DNA of 64,000 nt from Luteimonas sp. MC1572 (GCF_016615815.1 NZ_CP067112.1:2418001-2482000), one strand, 5' to 3'. Positions 1 to 8,895 are shown, counted from the stretch's first letter. A program made the numbers and translations. Notes: a model not told the origin generated them from the letters alone.

Positions 1-62
1 ATGACCTGCGAATACAGAACCGGAAGGTGCGCGGAGCGGCGATCCGCGGCACCCGCGGTCAC
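1..62 (-). CDS. rsmH: RsmH (16S rRNA m4C1402 methyltransferase), N-terminal fragment
   Basis: Only the first 20 codons lie in the window; the gene runs off the left edge. The GTG start at 62-60 overlaps the mraZ stop (GTGA overlap of 4 nt). The peptide contains [10 protein letters not shown], which resembles the HxPVL motif at the N-terminus of RsmH/MraW, and rsmH directly follows mraZ in the division and cell wall cluster of most bacteria. RsmH methylates N4 of C1402 in 16S rRNA; RsmI, encoded at 8049-8873, modifies the same nucleotide. Identity rests on a short peptide plus position. Confidence 0.82.
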   Translation of the reverse strand, partial: MTAGAADRRSAHLPVLYSQV

Positions 63-505
63 AACAGCAGCCCGACCAGGTCGTCGCCGAGGTCGTCGTC
101 CCCGAGGGTCCGCTCGATCTGCTCGCGATGCGCCTGCTCACTCCAGAGCTCGAACTTGTCGCCCATGCCAAGCAGCACGGCGTGTTTTTCGATGCCGATC
201 GCCTTGCGGTGGCTGGCGGGGATGGAAATCCGGCCGTTGCCGTCGGGTTCGACGATCGCCGCGGCGCCGACCAGCTTCAGCTGCAGTTCGCGGTTGGTCC
301 TGCGGACCTTGGACAGCCCGTTGACCTGGTCGCGCACGCGCTCCCACTGGGCGAACGGGTAGAGGTACAGCGAGCCCTTCTCGAAGGGGTTGTACGTGAC
401 CACCAGACGGTTCGCGCACGCGGACGCGACAAGCTCCCGGTAGCTGGTAGGGATCGCCAGCCGGCCCTTGTCATCGATCGTGATGGCGGTCTCGCCCTGG
501 AACAC
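59..505 (-). CDS. mraZ: MraZ, transcriptional regulator of the division cluster
   Basis: A 148-residue protein with the two AbrB-like SpoVT/MraZ repeats. The N-terminal one carries [18 protein letters not shown] (about residues 2-19) and the second carries [13 protein letters not shown] (about 84-96). MraZ binds repeated boxes in its own promoter and controls the dcw cluster. The frame is open further upstream, but I place the start at the GTG at 505-503: the family begins at FQGE, a GGAG lies 11 nt upstream, and the longer frame would run across the predicted promoter. The gene is first in its operon, with rsmH overlapping its stop codon. The length equals that of Xanthomonas homologues as I remember them. 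Confidence 0.95.
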   Translation of the reverse strand: MFQGETAITIDDKGRLAIPTSYRELVASACANRLVVTYNPFEKGSLYLYPFAQWERVRDQVNGLSKVRRTNRELQLKLVGAAAIVEPDGNGRISIPASHRKAIGIEKHAVLLGMGDKFELWSEQAHREQIERTLGDDDLGDDLVGLLL

Positions 506-554
506 GTTGCCTGTCACTCCATGCCCGTCTGCGGCGGGCTTCATGCGCAGGAAA

Positions 555-604
555 ACCACGAATATCCATGTCTTCCCACGTGTAGCCACCTTAGGAGCGG
601 CCAC
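555..604 (-). promoter_or_regulatory. MraZ-box array
   Basis: Reading the minus strand, GTGGC (589-585), GTGGG (579-575), ATGGA (569-565) and GTGGT (559-555) recur with a strict 10-nt period. A further GTGGC lies at 604-600. Known MraZ operators are GTGGG-like direct repeats separated by 5 nt, so spacing, orientation and position just before mraZ all fit. Binding here would cover the -10 and the start site and give autoregulation. Confidence 0.65.
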
Positions 605-616
605 AACCCTTGTCAA
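588..616 (-). promoter_or_regulatory. Predicted sigma-70 promoter of the mraZ/dcw operon
   Basis: On the minus strand a perfect TTGACA (616-611) is followed after exactly 17 nt by TAAGGT (593-588). Transcription would start near 580, leaving a leader of about 75 nt before the mraZ GTG. The -35 is convincing and the -10 is only a partial match. The predicted MraZ boxes overlap and follow this promoter. Confidence 0.6.
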
Positions 617-763
617 CAGGCTGGAGTGACGAATTTCATTAAGCAGGTCAAGGACTTGCGGCGAACTTCAGAGACTTGTTCAAGGTTTATCCACAAGCAA
701 CTGTTTAGTCTCAAATTTTGAGAATCGCAACGCCGTCTTCACCTTAACCGTGTCTTCGCGCAC

Positions 764-796
764 AAAAAAGCCGGGGCCCCTTGCGGGACCCCGGCT
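764..796 (-). terminator. Rho-independent terminator of the TonB-dependent receptor gene
   Basis: On the minus strand a GC-rich stem (AGCCGGGGTCCC pairing with GGGGCCCCGGCT, loop GCAA) is followed by six T residues (complement of 769-764). It lies about 19 nt after the receptor stop codon. Confidence 0.9.
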
Positions 797-814
797 GGTG
801 TCACACAGCGCCGA

Positions 815-3712
815 TCAGAAGCGCTGCTGGTACTTCATGAACACGAAGCGGCCGAGGTCGAAACCGCCGTAGTAGGCGAAGTTCGAGTTCGGCTGGTCGA
901 ACGCCGGAGCCGCGTAGTGGTTGAACACGTTGTTGGCACCGACCGCCACCGTCGCGTTCCACGGGGTCTTCACCGCGAACTGGACGTCGTGGAAGGTGTT
1001 CGAGCCGGTCTCGTTCATCGGGACGTTCTGGCCCTGGGTGTCAGGCGCCGCGTAGTCCGGGATGTTGCAGATCGAGTCGAAGTAGCACTCTTCCTTCATG
1101 GAGGAGTAGTAGCGCATCCCCCAGTTGGCCGAGAACGGGCCATTTTCCCAGTTCATGTTCAGGTTCGAACGCAGGCGGAAGTTGCCGCCGAAGCCGACGT
1201 ACACCGATTCCGGGGTGGTCGCTTCGTTGGTGGTCTTCAGGTTGTTCTTGCTGACGTAGGTGTTCTGCCAGGTCGCGCCGATGTTGCCGAAGCCCGTCTG
1301 CACGCGGTAGGACACGTCGAAATCGAAGCCTTCCGTCTCCTGGTAGCCGGCATTGCGCAGGCCGTAGGTGAGGTCGTTGACGATGCCGGTCACCGGATCA
1401 CGGCTGAAGCCCGAGCAACGCGACTCGATCAGCGAGATGTAGCAGTCGCTGAGCATCTGGTTCGGGCTGTCGGACACCAGCGTGTTCTCGATGGTGATGT
1501 TCCACCAGTCGAGCGTCAGGCTGAGACCTTCGACCCACGACGGGCTGTACACCAGGCCGATCGTCTTGGACTCGGCCGTTTCCGGCGACAGGTTCGGGTT
1601 GGAGCCGCTGGTGAACGGCACCGGCGTCTGCGCTGCCGGACCCTCGGTCGGGATGAAGCCCTGCTGCAGCTGGCGGTAGTTCGCCGCCACGTCCTGCAGG
1701 CAGCGCTGCGAGCCGGCCGCAGTGCCGTATTCGCTGTCGCAGGGATCGCGGAAGCCGGTGGTGAAGGTCTGCGAGCCGCCGCCGTACAGGTCGGAGATCG
1801 TCGGCGCGCGGAAGCCCTCGGCCCAGGTGCCGCGAACCAGCAGGTCGTTGATCGGACGCCACTTCACACCGAACTTGTTGTTGGTGGTGTCACCGAAGGT
1901 GCTGAAGTCCGAGTAGCGGCTTGCGAGGTTGAAGCTCAGCTCCTGTGCGAACGCCATGTCGGCCAGCACCGGGATGTTCAGCTCGACGTAGAACTCGTCG
2001 ACGTCGTACTCGCCGTAGGTCGGACCGGCGGCCAGGTTGGTCGAGTTGCCCGACTGCGAGATCGCGTCGGGGGTATAGCCGCCCTGCTCCTTGCGGTACT
2101 CGTAGCCCACCGCGAAGCCAAGGTCGCCCGCCGGCAGGGTCACGATGGAACCCGCCAGGTTGGCGAAGTAGCTGGTGGTCTCGGTTTCGCCCAGCGCGTG
2201 CTCCTGCTTGAACAGGTAGTCGCGCACGGCCTGGTCATCGAGCGAGTTGGCGACGCCGCCGGTGCCGAAGCCCGCGAAGGGGTTCCACGGCGTGCAGCCG
2301 GCGATCACGTTGCCCGGGGTGCCGCAGACCACGTTGCCGGTGGTCTCGTCCAGGAAGGACGAACCCACGGCATTGCGCACGTTCGGGATGTAGAAGTTGC
2401 CGTTGCTGATCTTGCTCAGCTCGTTCTTGTTGTACAGGTAGCCGGCATCCCAGTCGAAGTAGCGGTCACCGATCTCGAACGCGCCGTCGAGGCCCGCCGT
2501 GAAGCGCCACGTGGTGAGTTCGGACTCGGTGGTGCGCGGGTTTTCCCAGCCGCGACGACGCCAGTCGACGGCGCGGCCGTCATCGAGCGGGTTGAAGTAG
2601 CTGTCGGCCGCCATCGGCGCCCTGATCGCCGTCGACTGGACCGGATAGCCTGCGATCTGCGAATTGGCGACGCGGTTGTTGTAGCCGATGTCGGTCGAGA
2701 AGCGGACGTTGTCGGTCAGGTCGTACTGGCCGTTGACGTACAGCGAGCGGCGCTCGAGCGGCGTCAGCACGTGCATCTGCTGCGCGGCGTTGCTCATGTC
2801 GTCGGCGGTCTGCGGGTGGAACGCATCCGAACCGAGGGCGTTGCCGCCGCGGTTGGGGGCACGCCAGTCAGCTGGCAGCGGCGTGGTCTTGCCATCGGCG
2901 TTGAGCACCGGCGAACCATCGGGGTTGCGCTCGATCAGGCCGCTGTTGGCGTTGTAGTTGCCCCACTTGCCGACCGGGCTGAGGCTGTACTGCGGGAAGC
3001 CCGGGTAGGAGTCGCGGCTGAACCAGCGGTCGCGGGCCCAGACGCCGTCTTCCTTGTGGTACTCGGCGGCCAGCGTGAGCGAACCGCGCTCACCGGACAT
3101 GCCCATGATGAAGTCGTAGCTTTCCTTGGCGCCGTCGCCCTCGCCGAACTGGCCGTAGTAGGCATTGGCCTCGGCACCGTCGAAGTTCTTGCGGGTGATG
3201 ATGTTCACCACGCCGGCCATCGCGTCGGAACCGTAGATCGACGACGCGCCGTCCTTCAGGATCTCGATGCGGTCGACCATGACCGACGGGATCGAGGCGA
3301 CGTCCTGCAGGCCGTCGGTGGTGATGCCCAGGCGCTTGCCGTTCACCAGCACCAGCGTGCGGTTGGCACCGAGGTTGCGCAGATCGATGTACTGGCCACC
3401 CACCGCTTCACCGGAGGCGAGCGACTCGGAGCGGCTGATCGCCGGGGAGCCGGCGGCGGTCATGTTCTGGAGGATGTCGGACACAGTGCGGAAGCCCTGG
3501 CCCTCGATGTCCGCGCGGCTGATCGTCAGGACCGGCTGCGCCGTCTCCATGTCGACCTGGCGGATGCGCGAACCGGTGACCTCGATGCGATCAAGCGTCG
3601 TGGCGGCGGCGGCTTCCGGGGCGTCCTGCGCGAACGCGGGCAGCGAGACCGCCAGGGTCGCGCCGGCGAGCAGCGACGTGCGGATGGCGTCCCGCAGCAA
3701 ACTTGTCTTCAT
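815..3712 (-). CDS. TonB-dependent outer membrane receptor
   Basis: A 965-residue outer membrane receptor importing an unidentified ligand. I start it at the ATG at 3712, giving MKTSLLRDAIRTSLLAG, because GGAG lies 5 nt upstream; the frame stays open 11 codons further. A signal peptide ends near AFA-QDA (about residue 29). The segment TTLDRIEVTGSRI resembles the start of many xanthomonad receptors. The plug domain (about 55-175) has QYIDLRNLG, TLVLVNGKRLG and SSIYGSDAMAGVVNIITR. The 22-strand barrel fills the rest and ends in the terminal F expected of outer membrane proteins. A divergent AraC-type regulator lies upstream and may control it. The substrate cannot be read from sequence. Confidence 0.93.
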   Translation of the reverse strand: MKTSLLRDAIRTSLLAGATLAVSLPAFAQDAPEAAAATTLDRIEVTGSRIRQVDMETAQPVLTISRADIEGQGFRTVSDILQNMTAAGSPAISRSESLASGEAVGGQYIDLRNLGANRTLVLVNGKRLGITTDGLQDVASIPSVMVDRIEILKDGASSIYGSDAMAGVVNIITRKNFDGAEANAYYGQFGEGDGAKESYDFIMGMSGERGSLTLAAEYHKEDGVWARDRWFSRDSYPGFPQYSLSPVGKWGNYNANSGLIERNPDGSPVLNADGKTTPLPADWRAPNRGGNALGSDAFHPQTADDMSNAAQQMHVLTPLERRSLYVNGQYDLTDNVRFSTDIGYNNRVANSQIAGYPVQSTAIRAPMAADSYFNPLDDGRAVDWRRRGWENPRTTESELTTWRFTAGLDGAFEIGDRYFDWDAGYLYNKNELSKISNGNFYIPNVRNAVGSSFLDETTGNVVCGTPGNVIAGCTPWNPFAGFGTGGVANSLDDQAVRDYLFKQEHALGETETTSYFANLAGSIVTLPAGDLGFAVGYEYRKEQGGYTPDAISQSGNSTNLAAGPTYGEYDVDEFYVELNIPVLADMAFAQELSFNLASRYSDFSTFGDTTNNKFGVKWRPINDLLVRGTWAEGFRAPTISDLYGGGSQTFTTGFRDPCDSEYGTAAGSQRCLQDVAANYRQLQQGFIPTEGPAAQTPVPFTSGSNPNLSPETAESKTIGLVYSPSWVEGLSLTLDWWNITIENTLVSDSPNQMLSDCYISLIESRCSGFSRDPVTGIVNDLTYGLRNAGYQETEGFDFDVSYRVQTGFGNIGATWQNTYVSKNNLKTTNEATTPESVYVGFGGNFRLRSNLNMNWENGPFSANWGMRYYSSMKEECYFDSICNIPDYAAPDTQGQNVPMNETGSNTFHDVQFAVKTPWNATVAVGANNVFNHYAAPAFDQPNSNFAYYGGFDLGRFVFMKYQQRF

Positions 3713-3749
3713 GAGTACTCCAAGATCTTTGGTTGATGAGTGCAAACAG

Positions 3750-3764
3750 TTAACGCGTCGTTAA
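3750..3764. promoter_or_regulatory. Inverted repeat TTAAC-N5-GTTAA upstream of the receptor gene
   Basis: A perfect 5-bp inverted repeat separated by GCGTC, 38-52 bp before the receptor start, in AT-rich DNA unusual for this genome. Position and symmetry suggest an operator or part of the receptor promoter. No protein can be assigned to it. Confidence 0.35.
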
Positions 3765-3983
3765 AAGAAGCCGACTCGCCGACATTAGGGACGGACCGGT
3801 TCCGCCGGGTGCTCGCGCTGTCGCTTCGGCGTGCCCGAAATCGCCATCCCGCCCGATCCCCGGCATTTGTCACCGGGTGTTCATGAGTTTTTGGGAGGGC
3901 GCCGCAGCGGTTGGCGAGGTCGCCGCGCCACGCGCGCCCGCAGCGCCCTGCCGGGCTCCAGCCCAGTGCTCATGCGGGGTTTC

Positions 3984-4025
3984 GTCGAAACGTCATCGAT
4001 ACGTCCTGCCGGAAGTCGAAACGTC
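3984..4025. promoter_or_regulatory. Direct repeats GTCGAAACGTC upstream of the AraC-type gene
   Basis: The 11-mer occurs at 3984-3994 and again at 4015-4025, 31 bp apart (about three helical turns). A related ATACGTC lies between them. AraC-family proteins typically bind direct repeats on one face of the helix, so this is a candidate autoregulatory site. The rest of the 388-bp gap between receptor and regulator (3713-4100) shows only the inverted repeat at 3750 and no convincing gene. Confidence 0.35.
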
Positions 4026-4100
4026 TGCGTGGCTTCGCTACTTCGGGCACGCGGAACACCACCCTTGGGCACGTATTCAAGTGACAGGGGGCAAGACATC

Positions 4101-4964
4101 GTGGAAGTGAAGTTCTGGCGCGTGGGACCGGGCAGCGGGATCGACCTGGCCGGCGCCAAGGCGGTGCATTGCGTGCGGGGCTCCGGCCGCGGCAGCCACG
4201 CCCTGGTCGCGGCGGGCACTGCGTCGCTGTGGTGCGTGCTGCGCGGCAGCGTGGAAGTGGGCAGTCCGGATGGACCCTTCCGGGTATCGCGCCGCCATTT
4301 CCTGGCGTTGCCGGCCGGTGCCGCCGTGCGCGCGGTCGGCCGTGACGGCGCGGACTGGGTGGCGTTGACAGTGCCGCCGGCCGCGGTCGCCGGGATCCTG
4401 CGCGGCATGGGCACGCGCCGGGGTCCCGGCCCGCTTCTGTTTCCTGCCGTGCTGCCGATCGACCGCGCCCTGCTGCGCACAGTGGTCGCGATCGCAAGGC
4501 AGGCCGGGGACGCCCCTCGGGCGGCCCCGGACATCCTTCTGGGCGGCGTTCTGCAGGCGGCGCGCGACGCCCAGGCCCCGACCCGCGAGTGGCTGGCGCG
4601 CGCCAGCGGCCGTACCGAGGGCCACCGGCGGCAGACCGTGCTGCGGCTGCTGAGCGCCCGCAACCGGATCCTGAACTCGCCGTTCGAAGGCAGCGACCTC
4701 GACAGCCTTGCGGCCGCGGCGAGCTACTCGAAGTCGCACTTCCTGCGCAGCTTCCGCGACGTGTTCGGCATCACCCCGCACGACCTGGTGATCCAGACGC
4801 GGATGGAACTGGCCAAGGACCTGATCGCCAACAGCGACCTGGCGATTTCGGAAGTCGCGGCCAGCGTCGGCTACGAAAGCCGGTTCGCCTTCGCGCGCTC
4901 GTTCAAGAAGTGCGTCGGCCTCACCGCGACCCGGTTCCGGCAGGACCTCGCCGACGCCGCCTGA
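4101..4964 (+). CDS. AraC-family transcriptional regulator
   Basis: A DNA-binding regulator of 287 residues if started at the GTG at 4101, preceded by a GGGG about 10 nt upstream; the frame is open to 3831 but the extra sequence looks non-coding. Residues 1-150 form a cupin-like sensor region (LWCVLRGSVEV, RRHFLALPAG). The C-terminal 100 residues carry the paired helix-turn-helix of AraC proteins: DLDSLAAAASYSKSHFLRSF and AISEVAASVGYESRFAFARS, ending with FKKCVGLTATRFR. It is divergent from the TonB-dependent receptor across 388 bp, a common arrangement for a receptor and its regulator. The effector is unknown. Confidence 0.9.
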   Translation: MEVKFWRVGPGSGIDLAGAKAVHCVRGSGRGSHALVAAGTASLWCVLRGSVEVGSPDGPFRVSRRHFLALPAGAAVRAVGRDGADWVALTVPPAAVAGILRGMGTRRGPGPLLFPAVLPIDRALLRTVVAIARQAGDAPRAAPDILLGGVLQAARDAQAPTREWLARASGRTEGHRRQTVLRLLSARNRILNSPFEGSDLDSLAAAASYSKSHFLRSFRDVFGITPHDLVIQTRMELAKDLIANSDLAISEVAASVGYESRFAFARSFKKCVGLTATRFRQDLADAA

Positions 4965-5091
4965 CGGCCCCGTAAAGCTGCCCGCCAGCTACGGGCGGCT
5001 ACACTGTTCCGCCATATGACGCTTCGCGGCGCTTCGCGCAGCCAGCCCGCGCTTGCGCCGGCGGCCCGCCGCCGCGGACCACAGGTGATCC

Positions 5092-7458
5092 TTGTCCCGA
5101 GCCGCAGATGATCGCAGCCGCGACGGTCTCCACCGCCAGCAACTGCGCGTCGGCGTATTCCACGTCGACGCCGGAGCGCTGCAGGTGGAGTCCGGCGGAC
5201 ACACCACGCGCCTGAAGCCCAAGGCCATGGCGGTGCTGCTGGCGCTGGCCCGCGACGCGGGCATGACTGTGTCGCGCGACGAGCTGCTCGACGAGGTCTG
5301 GGGCAGCGTGCACGTCACCCCTGGCGTGGTCGGGCATGCCATCACCGCGCTGCGCCGCGCCTTCGGCGACGACCTCGAGCGGCCCACCTATATCGAGACC
5401 ATCCCGCGGATCGGCTACCGGCTGATCGCGCACGTGGAGTGGCCGGGCAGCGCTGATGCGGTCGAGCCCGCCCAGGAAGCGACCGACCATGACGTAACCG
5501 ACCAGGACGCGGACACCGTGCCGAAGGCTGTGGGCGGGGGTGCGCGCCTGCTGGACCTGCCTCCGGCGAGGGCCGGCGCCGGGGACGAGGGCGAGGCCTC
5601 CGCTGCGGCGGACGCGACCGCTCCAGTCGCGCCCCCGGGCGATCTGCCTCCCCAGATGGACGACGCGCGCCCCCGGACTCTAGTGCAGCGCTGGTGGCCG
5701 CAGCTGGCCGCTGCCGCAGTGGCGCTGGTGGCGGCCGCGCTGTTCGTGGCTGGCCCGTGGCGCGGTGATGGGCAGCTGAGGACGCCAGCCGCGGCCGACA
5801 GCGGAATCACCGCGGGCCCTATACGCCGCGTCACGTTCGCCCCAGGCAGCGAAGACAGTCCGCGCTACAACCCGGGCGGCGACTGGCTGGTCTACAGCCG
5901 CCGCGACCGCCTTGGCGACCCGCCCGGCCTGTTCCTGCAGTCGCCGCACGGCACGGAGGCACGCAAGCTGGCCGGAGGCGATCACGCCGAACGTCCTGCC
6001 TGGTCGCCCGATGGGCGGGAAATCGCCTATGTCTGGCGGTCGGCCGACGGCACGGACTGCGAAATCCGGATGACCAGCGTCGACGGTGGCGGCCAGCAGA
6101 CGATCAGCGAATGCCCGGCGCGCAGCATCGTGTACCTCGACTGGAACCCCGCCGATGCCAACCAGATCGCCTACTCCGCGATCACCACCGGGAGCCCCGG
6201 CGACACGCGCGTCACCCTGCTGCGACGGGGCCAGGGGTGGTCACGGGAGCCGTTCGAGTACGGAGACCTGGACACGGCCACCGACCTCTATCCGCGCTTC
6301 TCTCCGGATGGCACGCGGATCGCATTCCGCGGCATCTCCAACCCCACGTCCGACCTGTATTCGATGTCCACTGCCGGCGGTGAGGTCACGCGACTGACCA
6401 CGCTGCGCTCGGAGATCCAGGGCTTCGACTGGCTGCCCGACGGTTCCGGGCTGGTGTTCTCGTCCAACCACGAAGGCCAGCGCGCGCTGTACGTGCTGGA
6501 GCTTGCCGACGGCCGGATCACCGCGCTCGGGATCACCGACGCCTCGTCGCCCGACATCGCAAGCCGGGCCTGGAACCTCGCCTTCCAGATCGAGGACTGG
6601 CGCTCGGCGCTGGCCGAGTATCCGCTGGATGGCGGCCCGAGGAAGCTGCTGGCACCGTCGTCCGGGCGCGACTTCTCCTCCGCGATGTCGTCCGACGACA
6701 GCCGCCTGGTGTTCGCCAGCGACCGCGACGGCAGCTCGCAGCTCTGGCTCCTGGACCGCGGCGCGGACCAGGCCACGCGGCTCACCAGGCACGAGTCCGG
6801 CCGGGTGGAGGCACCGGTGCTGTCGGCCGACGGCCGCCGCGTGCTGTACGTGCTCCGCGTGCAAGGCCGGCACGAACTGCATGAATTCGACTTCGACCGG
6901 GGCGTGTCGCAGCGCGTCGCGGAGGCAAGCGCGTCGCTGCGCAATGCCATCTACGCCAGCGATGACCGCTCGATCTGGTACGCCGGCTGGAGCGAGACCG
7001 ACTGGCGCCTGCATGCCTGCCGTCGATCCGCCGGCTCGCCCGGCTGCAGCGGCCAACCGACGCAACTGCCGGCGTTCCGGGTGGAGCGCGCAATGGTGGA
7101 CGGGCGTTCGGCACTGCTGCTGGCCGAAGTGGGCAGCCAGGGTCGCGTGTTGCTGTATGCCGAAGACGACCTCCACCCGCTGCGCGACGTGCCGCTGGTG
7201 ATCGAGGAACCGTGGCAGGTCGTCGGAGATGCCGCGTGGTCCCTGCGCTCGCAGGGTGACGGTTCCGGGGTGGCGACGCTCCAGGCGCACTCCTTGCGCG
7301 ATGGCGCGGTCACGCATCTGACCACGCTGCGCGGGGCTCGCCCGCTGCTTGGCGGCGGGTTCCAGGTCGGTTCGGACCGCCGCCACGTGGTGCTGCCGGT
7401 GGTGACGGAGAACCGCGCCGACATCGCCGTGGCGCGCCTGCACCGCAACGGCGGCTGA
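5092..7458 (+). CDS. Membrane-anchored winged-helix protein with PD40/TolB-like beta-propeller
   Basis: A 788-residue CadC-like one-component protein. Residues about 15-113 form an OmpR/PhoB-type winged helix (RLKPKAMAVLLALARD, SRDELLDEVWG, GVVGHAITALRRAFGDD, YIETIPRIGYRL). An acidic, Ala/Pro-rich linker follows to residue 200, then one transmembrane segment (about 201-223, WWPQLAAAAVALVAAALFVA). The remainder is a periplasmic region of PD40 repeats (SPDGREIAYVW, SPDGTRIAFRG, SADGRRVLYVL). I chose the TTG at 5092 because AGGTGAT lies just upstream and the domain begins soon after. Such proteins couple a periplasmic signal directly to transcription. The gene is followed by a strong terminator and appears monocistronic; its targets are unknown. 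Confidence 0.85.
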   Translation: MSRAADDRSRDGLHRQQLRVGVFHVDAGALQVESGGHTTRLKPKAMAVLLALARDAGMTVSRDELLDEVWGSVHVTPGVVGHAITALRRAFGDDLERPTYIETIPRIGYRLIAHVEWPGSADAVEPAQEATDHDVTDQDADTVPKAVGGGARLLDLPPARAGAGDEGEASAAADATAPVAPPGDLPPQMDDARPRTLVQRWWPQLAAAAVALVAAALFVAGPWRGDGQLRTPAAADSGITAGPIRRVTFAPGSEDSPRYNPGGDWLVYSRRDRLGDPPGLFLQSPHGTEARKLAGGDHAERPAWSPDGREIAYVWRSADGTDCEIRMTSVDGGGQQTISECPARSIVYLDWNPADANQIAYSAITTGSPGDTRVTLLRRGQGWSREPFEYGDLDTATDLYPRFSPDGTRIAFRGISNPTSDLYSMSTAGGEVTRLTTLRSEIQGFDWLPDGSGLVFSSNHEGQRALYVLELADGRITALGITDASSPDIASRAWNLAFQIEDWRSALAEYPLDGGPRKLLAPSSGRDFSSAMSSDDSRLVFASDRDGSSQLWLLDRGADQATRLTRHESGRVEAPVLSADGRRVLYVLRVQGRHELHEFDFDRGVSQRVAEASASLRNAIYASDDRSIWYAGWSETDWRLHACRRSAGSPGCSGQPTQLPAFRVERAMVDGRSALLLAEVGSQGRVLLYAEDDLHPLRDVPLVIEEPWQVVGDAAWSLRSQGDGSGVATLQAHSLRDGAVTHLTTLRGARPLLGGGFQVGSDRRHVVLPVVTENRADIAVARLHRNGG

Positions 7459-7577
7459 GCCGCCGGCGAAACCGCAACTTCGGCAAACCGAGTGCGCAGC
7501 CAAGGCAACCCCTGCCGCGACGCCGCGCACGAAACTGTCGCCAAGGGCGCGAAAGCCCGACAAACCAAGTGAGTCTT

Positions 7578-7619
7578 GCGCACGGCCCTCCCTCTCTCCC
7601 GGGCCGTGCGCGATTTTTT
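7578..7619 (+). terminator. Rho-independent terminator after the winged-helix/PD40 gene
   Basis: An 11-bp perfect stem (GCGCACGGCCC at 7578-7588 with GGGCCGTGCGC at 7601-7611) is followed by GA and six T residues. It ends the plus-strand transcript before it runs antisense through rnpB. The minus strand lacks a T tract, so it is not the rnpB terminator. Confidence 0.92.
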
Positions 7620-7627
7620 GTGAGGAA

Positions 7628-8003
7628 GGTGGCGGAGCCGGCCGATAAGCCGGGTTCTGTCGTGGACAGTCATTCCTCTAGGCGCATCGTCGCCGATACG
7701 CTCAAGCAACCTACCCGGACCCGACGCGGGCCGCGCCATTAGGTCCCTATTTGGTCTTGCTCCCGGTGGGGTTTGCCGTGCCGGCCTGTTGCCAGGCTCG
7801 CGGTGCGCTCTTACCGCACCATTTCACCCTTGCCACGCGCTTCTTGCGAAGCCGTTCGGCGGTATCTTTCTGTTGCACTTTCCGTCGGCTCGCGCCGCCC
7901 AGGCGTTACCTGGCACCGTGCCCTGTGGAGCCCGGACTTTCCTCGGCACCCGGTTCCACCGAAATGGTCCCGGATGACGCGACTGTCTGGCCGACTCCGC
8001 CGC
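7628..8003 (-). ncRNA. rnpB: RNase P RNA, class A
   Basis: This is the catalytic RNA that matures tRNA 5' ends. On the minus strand it contains hallmark segments: GGCCAGACAGTCGC near the 5' end, GAGGAAAGTCCGGGCTCCAC (conserved region I), ACAGAA in the middle, and CAGAACCCGGCTTATCGG near the 3' end. Helix P1 is visible: 13 bases at 8001-7989 pair with 7643-7631 with one G-U pair. A GAGAAT at 8015-8010 is a plausible -10. The ends are estimated from P1 and could shift by a few bases. Confidence 0.95.
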
Positions 8004-8048
8004 GCGTATTCTCGCACGCCGCACGGCGCAGCACGCCCGGTTCCGGCG

Positions 8049-8873
8049 CTAGCCGCCGTACAGGCTCTTGCGCGGCGCCCCGCTGATATCCGCCGCAACT
8101 TTCGCGGCGGTCGAGGGTGGCAGGTGCGCAGCGAGCTTCGCGTACAACAGCCTGCCTTGGGCGACCCTGGCATCCGCGTCTTCGCCGACGCCCTCCACCA
8201 CCAGCACGAACTCGCCCTTGCGCTGGTTGGCGTCGGCCTCGACCGCGGCATGCAGGTCGGCCAGCGAGCCGTCGAGGACGGTTTCGAACAGCTTGGTCAG
8301 CTCGCGCGCCAGCACCGCGCGACGCGCGTCGCCGAACACCGCGCGCAGGTCGGCCAGCGATTCGACGATGCGGTGCGACGACTCGTAGAAGATCAGCGTG
8401 CGCGGTTCGCCTGCCAGCTGCGCAAGATGCTCGCGGCGCGCACCCGTCTTGGCCGGCAGGAAGCCCTCGAACACGAAGCGGTCGCTCGGCAGGCCGGCGG
8501 CGCTCAGCGCAGCCACCAGCGCGCTCGGGCCGGGCACCGGGCTGACGCGGATGCCGGCGGCGCGCGCGGCGCGCACCAGGCGGTAGCCGGGGTCGCTGAC
8601 CAGCGGCGTGCCGGCATCGGACACCAGCGCCAGCGAATCGCCGGCCAGCAGCCTCGCCACCAGCCGCGTGGCCTGTTCGTCCTCGTTGTGTTCGTGCACG
8701 GCGAGCAGCGGGCGCTCGATGCCGAAGTGCGCCAGCAGGTGACGGGTATGGCGCGTGTCCTCGGCGCAGATCGCGTCGACGGCGCGCAGCGTGTCCAGCG
8801 CGCGCGGCGACATGTCGGCGAGGTTGCCGATCGGCGTGGCGACGACGTGGAGGGTTCCGGCGGAGGTCTGCAT
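8049..8873 (-). CDS. rsmI: RsmI, 16S rRNA 2'-O-ribose C1402 methyltransferase
   Basis: A 274-residue SAM-dependent methyltransferase of the tetrapyrrole-methylase fold. Motifs include LHVVATPIGNLAD (about residues 7-19), CAEDTRHTRHLL, SLALVSDAGTPLVSDPGYRLV (written here in part) and RIVESLADL. It modifies the ribose of C1402 in the decoding centre. The ATG at 8873 is chosen; another in-frame ATG at 8882 adds three residues, and neither has a clear Shine-Dalgarno. It is divergent from lpoA and yraN, the same neighbourhood as E. coli yraL-yraM-yraN. Confidence 0.95.
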   Translation of the reverse strand: MQTSAGTLHVVATPIGNLADMSPRALDTLRAVDAICAEDTRHTRHLLAHFGIERPLLAVHEHNEDEQATRLVARLLAGDSLALVSDAGTPLVSDPGYRLVRAARAAGIRVSPVPGPSALVAALSAAGLPSDRFVFEGFLPAKTGARREHLAQLAGEPRTLIFYESSHRIVESLADLRAVFGDARRAVLARELTKLFETVLDGSLADLHAAVEADANQRKGEFVLVVEGVGEDADARVAQGRLLYAKLAAHLPPSTAAKVAADISGAPRKSLYGG

Positions 8874-8895
8874 CGTGTCCATGCGGGCGGGACGG

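Noticed and set aside
506..616. Upstream extension of mraZ by 37 codons
   Set aside because: The extension covers the predicted promoter and MraZ boxes, and family members begin at FQGE.
4965..5091. Terminator between the AraC-type gene and the winged-helix/PD40 gene
   Set aside because: Short GC-rich inverted sequences (GCCCG and CGGGC) are present but without a stable stem and T tract.
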